Source: Roseomonas sp. (lineage in GTDB: Bacteria > Pseudomonadota > Alphaproteobacteria > Acetobacterales > Acetobacteraceae). Taken from it: a DNA stretch of 64,000 bases. Below are positions 52,220 to 60,097 of the stretch, one piece after another (within the stretch, counting starts at the first letter, position 1; every line of letters starts with the position of its first letter). Under the pieces are notes generated by a model. It searched no databases. It was not told the DNA's origin and was given only the letters and a program-made list of their open reading frames with translations. The translations under genes and the position numbers were made by a program. The stretch lies in the NCBI GenBank assembly GCA_020249265.1, contig JADCGA010000017.1, forward strand, positions 1 through 64,000, given 5' to 3'.

Positions 52220-52972
52220 TTAGGTCAGGAACGCGCCGCCATTCACATGGATGGTCTGGCCAGTGATATAGCCGCCTTCCGGCCCCGCCAGCAGGCGCAC
52301 CACATCGGCGATTTCGGCCACACTCGCCCGGCGGCGCATGGGAATGCCGCCATCCGCCAGCGTGCTGGGCATGGACCCGGCTGAGGCACCGCGCACCGTA
52401 TCAACCGCACCAGGCGCGACACTATTCGCGCGAATGCCTTGGGGTGCCAATTCAACCGCAAGGGCGCGCATCAAGCCTTCCAGCCCCGATTTGGAGGCCG
52501 AGACATGCGCCCGATTGGGCGTGCCGACATGGGTTGAAATGCCCGATAGCCCAATGATCGAACCACCGGCGCGCGCGATCATCTGCGGCGCGAAAGCCTG
52601 TGTGACGATAAAGGCGCCATCAAGTGCCACGGAGAGAATTTCCCGCCATTCCGAGAAGGACATGTCCAGAAAGCGGGTCTGGCGCCGGAGCCCGGCATTG
52701 GTCACCAGAATATCCACGCCGCCGAATTGCGCCGCGACGGCAGCGGCCATGCCGGCCACTTCTTCAGGCTTGGAGATGTCCGCGCGATAGGCCATGGCGC
52801 GGCCCCCGCTGGCCGTGATTTCGTCGGCCACGGCCTTGATCGCGCCCTCATCCGATCTGCCATTCACCACAATGGCGGCGCCATCGGCGGCGAGCCTCAA
52901 CGCAATGGCGCGGCCGATATTCTTGCCGGCACCCGTGACCAGCGCGACCTTGCCCGCAAGCGAAGCATTCAT
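52220..52972 (-). CDS. SDR oxidoreductase with altered active site
   Basis: This 250-residue SDR has the coenzyme motif TGAGKNIGRAIALRLAADGA and NAGLRRQTRFLDMSFSEW. The place of the catalytic YxxxK reads HVSASK, so the Tyr is replaced (Val at that position, with His next to it). The Ser (GLSGISTHVG) and Lys are present. Related SDR proteins with this change are known, so it may use another residue or have changed activity. It lies convergent to degP and divergent from the monooxygenase gene. Confidence 0.8.
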   Translation of the reverse strand: MNASLAGKVALVTGAGKNIGRAIALRLAADGAAIVVNGRSDEGAIKAVADEITASGGRAMAYRADISKPEEVAGMAAAVAAQFGGVDILVTNAGLRRQTRFLDMSFSEWREILSVALDGAFIVTQAFAPQMIARAGGSIIGLSGISTHVGTPNRAHVSASKSGLEGLMRALAVELAPQGIRANSVAPGAVDTVRGASAGSMPSTLADGGIPMRRRASVAEIADVVRLLAGPEGGYITGQTIHVNGGAFLT

Positions 52973-53124
52973 GAGCGTTTCTCCATTTTCGCCTTTCAGG
53001 ATAGGCGCATTTGGCCAGGGATGAAATCCGCCCCAAGGCAGGATTTGCGGCCCCGCGAATCGGCGCTTAGGATCACACCAGAAAAGGCGCCCGGTTGGGC
53101 GCGGTGGATTGAAGGCGGAAGCAC

Positions 53125-54891
53125 ATGCTGGTCATTTCGGAACAAGGTATCGGCCATATCATCGAAGCCTGGCTTAAGCGCTTCAACGCAGCGCTTGCGG
53201 CGGGCGACAAAGCCGCGCTCAGCGCATTGTTTCGCGCAGATAGCCATTGGCGCGATATCGTGGCGCTGGGCCGGCGCATCCGTACCGTAAGCGGCCAGGG
53301 GGCGCTGGTGGACGCGTTGTTGGCGGCGGTGCAGGAAGCCGGCGCGCGAGATTTCGCGATTGATGATGAACGCGCCGCGCCGCGCTTTGTGGAGCGCGCT
53401 GGCGAAGACACCATCGAAGCCATGCTACGCTTTGAAACCAAAATCGGGACCGGCGCTGCGCTGCTCCGCCTAAAGCGCGCCGAGGCCTCAGGCGATGCGC
53501 CAGTGGCCTGGGTGCTGACCACGGCACTTGATAGCCTGCGCGGCTTTGATGTGGACAGCATGCGCGAAGCGCGTGAGGAACCCGCCTTTGAACGCGAATT
53601 CAACGGCCCGAATTGGCTGGATAAACGGCGAGAGGCCGCGCGTTTCGAAAACCGCGACCCGGCGGTGCTGGTTGTAGGTGGCGGGCATGCCGGCATCACC
53701 GCTGCGGCCTGGCTCGGCGCGCTCAATATCGAAGCGCTGATCGTGGACCGCATGGCGCGGATCGGCGATAATTGGCGGCTGCGCTATCATGGCCTCAAGC
53801 TGCACAACCAGGTGCATAGCAATCACTTCCCGTTCCTGTCTTTCCCGAAGACCTGGCCGAAATATATCCCGAAGGACAAGATCGCCAATTGGCTCGAATC
53901 CTATGTCGAGACGATGGAGATCAATTTCTGGACCAGAACGAGTTTCGAAGGCGCTGAATATGACGCGGCGGCGAAGTGCTGGGTAGCGCGGCTGAAGCTT
54001 GCTGATGGCAGCGAACGCATCATGCGCCCGCGGCATATCATCATGGCCACCAGCGTGAGCGGCACGCCGAGCTTGCCGGATATCCCAACGCTTGATCGTT
54101 TCAAGGGAAAGGTTGTGCATTCATCCGGTTTCAAGAATGGCGCGGAATGGAAGGATAAGCCGGTGTATGTTTTCGGCACCGGCACCAGCGCGCATGACAT
54201 CACGCAGGATTTGCATGGCAATGGCGCCAAGGTGACCATGGTGCAGCGCAGCCCGACGCTGATCGTGAATGTGGAACCGAGCGCGCAGCTTTATGATGGC
54301 GTCTATTACGGCAAGGGGCCTGCGCTGGAAGACCGCGATTTGATCAATGTGTCCTTCCCGCTTTCGGTCATGAAACAGGCGCATAAAATCCTGACAGACA
54401 AGACGCGGGAATTGGACAAACCACTGCTGGATGGGCTGGAAAAAATCGGCTTCCGTCTGGAATTCGGCGATAATGGCACTGGCTGGCCGCTGAAATATCG
54501 CTCTCGTGGGGGTGGCTATTACTTCAATGTCGGCTGTTCGGATTTGCTGGTGCGCCGCGAAGTGGGGCTGATCCAGTATCATGATATCGATGAATTCAAC
54601 GCGAACGGCATGAAGATGAAGGATGGCCGCGAATTGCCGGCGGAATTGCTGGTGCTCGCCACCGGCTATAAGGGCCAGGATCATCTGGTACGCGGCTTCT
54701 TTGGTGATGCGGTGGCGGATCGCGTCGGCAAGATTTGGGGTTTTGATGAAGCCGATCAGGAATTGCGCAATATGTGGATGGAAACGCCGCAGCAGGGGCT
54801 GTGGTTCACCGGTGGGTCCTTCGCGCAATGCCGGATGTATTCCAAATACCTGGCTATGCAGATCAAGGCGCGGGAAGAAGGCTTGGTTTGA
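53125..54891 (+). CDS. flavin-containing monooxygenase with N-terminal NTF2-like domain
   Basis: This 588-residue protein starts with a SnoaL/NTF2-like domain (about residues 5-140, WLKRFNAALAAGDKAALSAL). An FMO/Baeyer-Villiger-type body follows: FAD site VLVVGGGHAGITAAAWLG, the signature FKGKVVHSSGFKNG (FxGxxxHxxxF), and the NADPH site VYVFGTGTSAHDITQDLHG. It should oxygenate a small molecule using NADPH and O2. The substrate is unknown. The two-domain build is common in environmental alphaproteobacteria. The ATG is within a plausible site, and the gene is divergent from the SDR. Confidence 0.82.
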   Translation: MLVISEQGIGHIIEAWLKRFNAALAAGDKAALSALFRADSHWRDIVALGRRIRTVSGQGALVDALLAAVQEAGARDFAIDDERAAPRFVERAGEDTIEAMLRFETKIGTGAALLRLKRAEASGDAPVAWVLTTALDSLRGFDVDSMREAREEPAFEREFNGPNWLDKRREAARFENRDPAVLVVGGGHAGITAAAWLGALNIEALIVDRMARIGDNWRLRYHGLKLHNQVHSNHFPFLSFPKTWPKYIPKDKIANWLESYVETMEINFWTRTSFEGAEYDAAAKCWVARLKLADGSERIMRPRHIIMATSVSGTPSLPDIPTLDRFKGKVVHSSGFKNGAEWKDKPVYVFGTGTSAHDITQDLHGNGAKVTMVQRSPTLIVNVEPSAQLYDGVYYGKGPALEDRDLINVSFPLSVMKQAHKILTDKTRELDKPLLDGLEKIGFRLEFGDNGTGWPLKYRSRGGGYYFNVGCSDLLVRREVGLIQYHDIDEFNANGMKMKDGRELPAELLVLATGYKGQDHLVRGFFGDAVADRVGKIWGFDEADQELRNMWMETPQQGLWFTGGSFAQCRMYSKYLAMQIKAREEGLV

Positions 54892-54993
54892 TTAGAGTTT
54901 TGGCATGTTGCGGATCGTAGCCGATCCGCCGGCCGCGCCATTGATTGGCGCGGGGCTTGGTTCAATCCGGGCGTGTAATTGGTCTCGATACGC

Positions 54994-55413
54994 TTAAATT
55001 GGCGTATCGCTAAAGGGGTTACGTATCGTCACCCCACGCCAGGTAAAGCCATCTTGCATGTCCTCGGAAAGCAGGAAGCGGCATCCAGCCTGCGCCGCCG
55101 CGGCGAGCATTACGGAATCCCAAAAGCTGAGGCGATGGGTGGTCACCAATTCCATCGCCTCCACAATCACATCGGGCGTTGTCTCGATCATCGCAAAACT
55201 ATCAGACCAACCAAGCAAGGCGCTACGCACTTCCGCTGCCTCGCGCTTTGCCTTGCGCGTCAGCACAACAAATAATTCGCCAAGAGCCTGAACGGGAAGC
55301 ATCACTTCATGCTCCCCGAATTCCTGCAATATCCTGAGCGCCGCATCCTTGCGCGCCTCGCCATTCACGCCTTCGGCATAGGCAAGGATGTTAGTGTCGA
55401 ATGCGACGCGCAT
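54994..55413 (-). CDS. vapC: PIN-domain toxin, VapC type
   Basis: This 139-residue PIN nuclease has the acidic residues in MRVAFDTNILAYAEGVNGEA (first Asp) and RLSFWDSVMLAAAAQAGC and FLLSEDMQDGFTW. These position a metal for RNA cleavage. Its ATG lies one base after the antitoxin stop (TGAAATG), so the two are coupled. It likely cuts a tRNA or other RNA when the antitoxin is lost. The target is unknown. Confidence 0.87.
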   Translation of the reverse strand: MRVAFDTNILAYAEGVNGEARKDAALRILQEFGEHEVMLPVQALGELFVVLTRKAKREAAEVRSALLGWSDSFAMIETTPDVIVEAMELVTTHRLSFWDSVMLAAAAQAGCRFLLSEDMQDGFTWRGVTIRNPFSDTPI

Positions 55414-55414
55414 T

Positions 55415-55657
55415 TCAGCGCTCGTACAATGCGTCGCGGCTCCAGCGGCCTATGTTCTGAACGGGTTGCGCCTTAAGGCGCGCCAGCAAGGTCTCTCGCG
55501 CGGATTTGCGGCCTGCTTCGGCGGCGCTGCAAGGCCCGATCTGGGCAACCTGCTCGCCATGGGATGTGACCACAAAGCGCCTGCCTTCTTCGCGAACTTC
55601 GCGCAGCAGTCGGGAAAAGGCGCGGTTTGCCTCGGCGGCTGAGATGATCTGATCCAT
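55415..55657 (-). CDS. vapB: antitoxin, Phd/YefM family
   Basis: This 80-residue antitoxin begins with the DNA-binding Phd/YefM fold (MDQIISAAEANRAFSRLLRE, VREEGRRFVVTSHGEQVAQI). A flexible C-terminal tail follows (LLARLKAQPVQNIGRWSRDA) that should wrap the toxin. It is named vapB by its partner; the fold is Phd-like. The ATG is 8-14 bases from a good -10 box, so the message may be leaderless. Confidence 0.85.
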   Translation of the reverse strand: MDQIISAAEANRAFSRLLREVREEGRRFVVTSHGEQVAQIGPCSAAEAGRKSARETLLARLKAQPVQNIGRWSRDALYER

Positions 55658-55663
55658 GGCGCA

Positions 55664-55692
55664 AATATAGTGAGTTGCACTACTTTATACAA
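55664..55692 (-). promoter_or_regulatory. toxin-antitoxin promoter with operator in spacer
   Basis: On the minus strand TTGTAT (55687-55692) and TATATT (55664-55669) are 17 bases apart. TAGTG/CACTA (55668-55672 and 55678-55682) is a perfect inverted repeat overlapping the spacer, a good autoregulatory operator. The -10 box lies 7 bases before the ATG, so the transcript probably starts at or near it. Confidence 0.65.
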
Positions 55693-55731
55693 CCGATAGT
55701 GCGAGCGGCCTTGGTGCTTCCTTGGCGTCCC

Positions 55732-56886
55732 TTAACCGGCTTTGGCCTCACCAGCGCCGCGCAGCGCCCACATGAGGCTTGCCGCGAACCCCGCCAGCAA
55801 TAGCCAGAAAACGGTAAGCGTCGTGCCAGCGCCAAAGGCATCCATGGCGAAGCCCGCCATCAGCGGCGGGATGCAAAAGCCGATATGCGCCACCAGGAAA
55901 ACGCCTGCTGCCGCGCGGGCGCGGTCCAGCCCGGCTTTCTCGGAAACGCCCGCCAGCCCGCCAATATACAAAAACCCATAGGCCGCGCTACCAACCAGCG
56001 CGCCACCCAAAAGCAGTGGCCACAACGCGGCATGCAGCGTGCCCCACATGACCAAACCCGCACCAAGCACCAGCACCGGCAGACCAATCAGCACCAACCG
56101 GCGCGCTGCAATCCGCGCCATCAATTGCTGCACCAAAGCCCCGACTAAGATCATGAAGCAGACCGCAAGCGGACCCATGCGCGGATAGCCGGCTTCGGTC
56201 AGCGCTGTCGGCACAGCCGTGATCACCGTGCCCGTCACTGCCCAGGCCGCCAGCATGCTCAGCGAAAGGGGCAAAGTGCTGCGCGGAAAACTTGGCATGC
56301 GCAGCCATGCCACGCGCGCCGGGGTTTTGGTTTCCGGCAGGAACAGCACCAACAGAAAGATCGTCGCCAGCGCCGTCATATGCAGCCAGAAGGTCAGTGG
56401 TGGTTCGATGGCGCCGAAGATTTCAATAGCCGCCATGGTGGCGATGCCGCCGGCGGCAAAGCCGCTCGCACTCGCAAGCGTGGTCACCTGCGCCGCGCGG
56501 CGCCCGGCTTCCGGCCCCTCGGCCAATTCCGCCGCCCAGGCCGTCGCACCGCCGGCGAGCAAGCCCACCGCCAGCCCCTGCATGCCGCGCGCAAAGGCAA
56601 GGGCGGCAAGCCCTGGTGCGGTGATCAGCGCAATGGTGCCGCAAATGGTGAGCGCCAGCGCGGCCAGAACGCAGGGCTTGCGTCCAATCCGGTCTGATAG
56701 GCCCCCAAGTAGGGGGGCAGAGATGATCGCACTCGCCGCATAGGCAATGAAAGCGGCGGAAAGCCCGCCCGCGCCCTGGCCATCCCGCGCCGCATAGGTG
56801 GTGAAAAGCGGCATGGCGAGGGTGGTGGAAAAACCAATGGTGAAGACCGCCGCGCCAATCACCCAAATGCCACGAGAAATTGCCAA
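55732..56886 (-). CDS. MFS transporter
   Basis: From the TTG at 56886, eight bases after an AGGAG site, this is a 384-residue major-facilitator protein with about twelve hydrophobic helices. It has the GLSDRIGRKPCVLAALALT loop between helices two and three, typical of drug-exporter-like MFS. A TTG further out (56940) is in frame but without a good site. It is divergent from the PBP copy. The substrate is open. Its 5' end is duplicated downstream. Confidence 0.82.
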   Translation of the reverse strand: MAISRGIWVIGAAVFTIGFSTTLAMPLFTTYAARDGQGAGGLSAAFIAYAASAIISAPLLGGLSDRIGRKPCVLAALALTICGTIALITAPGLAALAFARGMQGLAVGLLAGGATAWAAELAEGPEAGRRAAQVTTLASASGFAAGGIATMAAIEIFGAIEPPLTFWLHMTALATIFLLVLFLPETKTPARVAWLRMPSFPRSTLPLSLSMLAAWAVTGTVITAVPTALTEAGYPRMGPLAVCFMILVGALVQQLMARIAARRLVLIGLPVLVLGAGLVMWGTLHAALWPLLLGGALVGSAAYGFLYIGGLAGVSEKAGLDRARAAAGVFLVAHIGFCIPPLMAGFAMDAFGAGTTLTVFWLLLAGFAASLMWALRGAGEAKAG

Positions 56887-58010
56887 GCCTGGCGCTCCTG
56901 AGAATGGGGCGATGTTCCGGGGCTTGCCTTGCCACGTCAATGCGCCGTTTCGCCGGGGCGCGCGCTATGTTATGCAGCGACTATGGCCTCAACCCGGGCC
57001 AGATCCTCAGAACGACCCGGCACGCCCCCCCGCAGCCAGGCCAGAGAGGCTCTGGGCGCGCGTCTTTCCGGCCCCCCCTCACGTCCTGCCGCGCGCCCGC
57101 GGCGGCGCTTCGGATTGCTGCGCTTTGGGTTCCTCGCCGCAATTTGGGGGCTGATCGCGGCTTCGGTGGTTTTGATCGCCCTGGCCTGGGATTTGCCACG
57201 TCCGGAATCGGCGCTTGCGACAACGCGCCGGCCGTCCACCATGCTGCTGGCCTCGGATGGGAAACTGCTTGCCACCAATGGCGATTTGTATGGGGAAACG
57301 CTCAGGCTGCGCGACATGCCGGCGCATCTGCCGGCGGCCTTCATCGCCATTGAGGATCGGCGCTTTCGCGACCATTGGGGCATAGACCCTATCGGGCTGG
57401 CGCGCGCGGTGCATGCCAATTTTTCCTCGGGCCGCGTGGTGCAGGGGGGGTCAACGCTCACGCAGCAATTGGCCAAGAACCTGTTCCTGACGCCGGAACG
57501 CAGCCTGAAGCGCAAGGCGCAGGAAGCCATGCTGGCCTTTTGGCTGGAACAGCGTTTCAGCAAGGATGAATTACTGGAGATTTACCTGAACCGCGTCTAT
57601 CTGGGTGCGGGCACTTATGGCGTGGATGCGGCGGCTAGGCTTTATTTTGGAGTCTCGGCCAGGCGGCTGACGCCCGGGCAGGCGGCGGTGTTGGGCGGCC
57701 TGCCCAAGGCGCCATCGCGCATCAATCCGCGCGTCAATCAGGCTGCGGCTATGACGCGCGGGATGGAAGTGCTGACCGCCATGACGGAAACCGGCGCGCT
57801 GACAGCGACCCAGGCTTTACAAGCGGCGGAAAACATCCGTTTCACCGTTGCCCCATCACGCGATGCCGGCTGGTTCGCCGATTGGGCGCAGGATGGCATG
57901 GCAGGACGCGCGCCTGCCAGCGCTGATCTGGTGCTGCGCACCACACTCGACCCCGTGCTGCAAGCCGCGGCCGAAGCGCGCATTGACGCCATCCTGGCCG
58001 GGCCGGGCGC
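56794..58010. repeat. duplication copy A (MFS start to PBP mid)
   Basis: This 1.2-kb segment recurs at 60097-61312 with a few percent of base changes, mostly silent. It covers the 5' end of the MFS gene, the shared promoter gap and the first 342 codons of the PBP. Homology stops abruptly at 58010. Confidence 0.9.
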
Positions 58011-58089
58011 GCCCGGTGGCCAATCGCCCTGCTACGCCAAACCGCGCCTTGCAAGAAAATATTTGACAGGCGGGGCAGAGCGGGGATAA
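56983..58089 (+). CDS. truncated PBP1a copy: GT51 glycosyltransferase part only
   Basis: This 368-residue frame is the first part of a class A penicillin-binding protein. A membrane helix (FGFLAAIWGLIAASVVLIAL) is followed by a full GT51 domain: catalytic EDRRFRDHWGIDPIGLA, GGSTLTQQLAKNLFLTPERS, RKAQEAMLAFWLEQRFSKDE and YLNRVYLGAGTYGVDAAARL. Homology to the complete copy ends after about residue 342, in the linker before the transpeptidase. Some 26 unrelated residues then lead to a stop. All GT51 motifs are intact, so it could work as a single-domain glycosyltransferase, or be a decaying duplicate. Confidence 0.8.
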   Translation: MASTRARSSERPGTPPRSQAREALGARLSGPPSRPAARPRRRFGLLRFGFLAAIWGLIAASVVLIALAWDLPRPESALATTRRPSTMLLASDGKLLATNGDLYGETLRLRDMPAHLPAAFIAIEDRRFRDHWGIDPIGLARAVHANFSSGRVVQGGSTLTQQLAKNLFLTPERSLKRKAQEAMLAFWLEQRFSKDELLEIYLNRVYLGAGTYGVDAAARLYFGVSARRLTPGQAAVLGGLPKAPSRINPRVNQAAAMTRGMEVLTAMTETGALTATQALQAAENIRFTVAPSRDAGWFADWAQDGMAGRAPASADLVLRTTLDPVLQAAAEARIDAILAGPGAPGGQSPCYAKPRLARKYLTGGAERG

Positions 58090-58090
58090 C
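58063..58090 (+). promoter_or_regulatory. promoter-like boxes at the head of the AT-rich island
   Basis: TTGACA (58063-58068) and GATAAC (58085-58090) are 16 bases apart. It could serve the small secreted-protein gene downstream. Confidence 0.35.
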
Positions 58091-58316
58091 CTACTTGTAG
58101 ATTTTATTTTATTTCAAATGTGTGTGCTTCGCCTCGTCAATTTCTAGTTGTCGCAGAGAATTACGAGTCAATCAACATAATGTTTCCCGCTGTTTCTTGG
58201 CGATTATCGCGAACTGACTTCGAGGCGTAGAGGGAGAGGAGCCTTCGAATGTTGTGCCAAAAGAAAGTCGTTAGGCTAGACTTTCCGTCAATGTTCGGAA
58301 TTATGCTTAGGTTTTT

Positions 58317-58736
58317 TTGGATCGATTGCATAAGGAAAAGTTCAAGAAACAAACTGTATTTTTTTGGTTCATTATGTTTTTCGCCGTGCCGACTTCAGGG
58401 TTCTCGCAAAGCCCGGCCTGTCGGCAACTAGAGGCTGAAGGGGTCTCAGTTGAACTGCAATTTAGGGAAGTTGCTAATAATTTTCCCATAGGCGTCACTG
58501 GTGCTTTAGAAGCCATTAAGAAGATGGGAGGTCCGGGCATAAGCGATGGCTGGGTCAAGAGAACAATTGGTCAGTCATTTGTTATTGCAGGAGCCTTTAG
58601 GACTGGATGCTCGTTCGACTTTTTTACTAATTTGTCTTGTGAGCAAGGTTGGAGAATGTTCGGTATGGTTATGGATCGATATTCTGTGTTCGAGGAACTT
58701 TACGGTCGGAACCGATGTAATTTTTTACGGAATTAA
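58317..58736 (+). CDS. small secreted protein, AT-rich, no known family
   Basis: This 139-residue frame begins with a signal peptide (KKQTVFFWFIMFFAVPTSGF, then SQ). The mature part of about 105 residues has four Cys (in ACRQL, TGCSFD, LSCEQG and NRCNF), enough for two disulfides. I do not recognise the family. The DNA is clearly AT-rich compared with its surroundings. The start is uncertain: TTG at 58317 or 58326, or ATG 58374. An overlapping ORF from ATG 58249 has a good GGAG site but a different frame. Confidence 0.5.
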   Translation: MDRLHKEKFKKQTVFFWFIMFFAVPTSGFSQSPACRQLEAEGVSVELQFREVANNFPIGVTGALEAIKKMGGPGISDGWVKRTIGQSFVIAGAFRTGCSFDFFTNLSCEQGWRMFGMVMDRYSVFEELYGRNRCNFLRN

Positions 58737-58928
58737 TGATTGACAGGACGCCTCTTATCCCTCGTTCATGACGGGAGTCTGGATGGTTGATACTGCTTGG
58801 CGCTGTCCGTCCCATGCGCGCCGGGCGCGGACCCCCAAGGTAGCTCAAGCGCTCGGCGCGCTTCTGCAGGTGTAGGCGATGGAGGCAGCGGAAAGCCCGC
58901 CCGCGCCCTGAACATTCCGCGCCGCATA

Positions 58929-60097
58929 GTGCCAAATCTTGTGCATGGTGACTTGATTCTTAGCTTCCCCGACGCGGTGGAGATGTGATTGAACATGGTG
59001 AGCATAGGAGGCTCACCATGCCGCGGACGATCACCTTACGTTCTGACTTCAACGCTTCAGACCTGCGCCACCTTGCGCGACGGAGCAAGGACGCGCCTCA
59101 AGCGCGCCGCCTGCTCGCGCTGGCGGCGATCTATGGTGGCGGCAAGCGCACTGAGGCAGCGCGGCTTGGCAATGTCACGCTGCAGATTGTTCGTGACTGG
59201 GTGGTGAGGTTCAACGCCGAAGGGCCGGAGGGCCTACTTGACCGCAAGGCCTCAGGCCCGAGGCCGATCCTCACCGATACCCATCGCCAGGCGCTGGCTG
59301 CCCAGATTGACAGCGGCCCGATACCGGCGATCCACGGTGTGGTGCGCTGGCGGCTTTGTGATCTCGGGCATTGGCTATGGCAGGAATTTCGCGTCTCGGT
59401 ATCGGTGCAAACGCTGAGCCGGGAATTGCGCGCGATGGGCTACCGGAGGCTTTCGGCGCGCCCGCGCCATCATGCGCAGGCGGTCGGTGCCATTGATGCC
59501 TTTAAAAAAACTTCCCCGCCACGCTGGCAGGCATCGCGCGCGAGCAGGGCTGCGAAGCTGATGCTATAGAGGTCTGGTTCGCCGACGAAGCCCGCGTCGG
59601 GCAGAAGAATGGCATCACCCGCCGCTGGGCGCGGCGCGGCACCCGGCCTTCAGCACCGCAGGACCAGCGCTACGCCTCGACCTATATCTTCGGCGCTGTC
59701 TGCCCGCAGGAGGGCAAGGGGGCGGCCCTGGTGCTGCCCTTTTGCAATACCGCGGCGATGAACCTGCACCTGGCTGAAATCAGCGGCATGGTCAGCCCCG
59801 GCAAGCATGCGGTGCTGCTGCTTGATCAGGCCGGATGGCACCTTGCGGGTGAGGTCAGCGTGCCCGCCAACATCACCTTGCTGCCGCTGCCGCCGAAATG
59901 TCCTGAGCTGAACGTGATGGAGAATATCTAGCAACTCATGAGGGATAATTGGCTATCCAATCGGGTGTTTCGCGATCACGATGACATCGTTGATCATTGC
60001 TGTCATGCGTGGAACAGGCTGATCAGCCAACCATGGCGCATCATGTCCATCGGGCTGCGGAATTGGGTATATGGGTACTAAACTGTGGGAATTGGTA
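58929..60097 (+). mobile_element. IS630-family insertion element
   Basis: The element is flanked by TA (58927-58928 and 60098-60099), while the uninterrupted copy A reads CGCATAGGTGG at that point, with one TA. Its ends (TGCCAAATC inwards from the left, TACCAATTC inwards from the right) are imperfect inverted repeats. It carries a transposase frame with a seven-A slippery site and an internal stop, so it is probably dead. The target TA duplication fits the family. Confidence 0.82.
59018..60081 (+). pseudogene. IS630 transposase, frame shift and nonsense codon
   Basis: From the ATG at 59018 (AGGAGG site) the frame gives the helix-turn-helix part (RHLARRSKDAPQARRLLALA, VTLQIVRDWVVRFNAEGPEG). 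At seven A (59504-59510) a -1 step is needed to continue: VWFADEARVGQKNG (first Asp), HAVLLLDQAGWH (second Asp), ELNVMENI (Glu). A TAG at 59929-59931 replaces the usual Trp after MENI; the remainder (QLMRDNWLSNRVF to WRIMSIGLR) stays readable to 60081. The slip may be programmed, as in some relatives. The TAG is probably a disabling mutation. Confidence 0.82.

Noticed and set aside
56887-56940. Longer MFS start at the TTG at 56940
   Set aside because: It lacks a ribosome site, while the TTG at 56886 has AGGAG at ideal spacing and begins just before the first membrane helix.
58249-58431. Sixty-codon frame in the AT-rich island starting at ATG 58249
   Set aside because: It has a good ribosome site but overlaps the secreted-protein frame, which has the signal peptide and Cys pattern. 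It was kept only as a note on the uncertain start.
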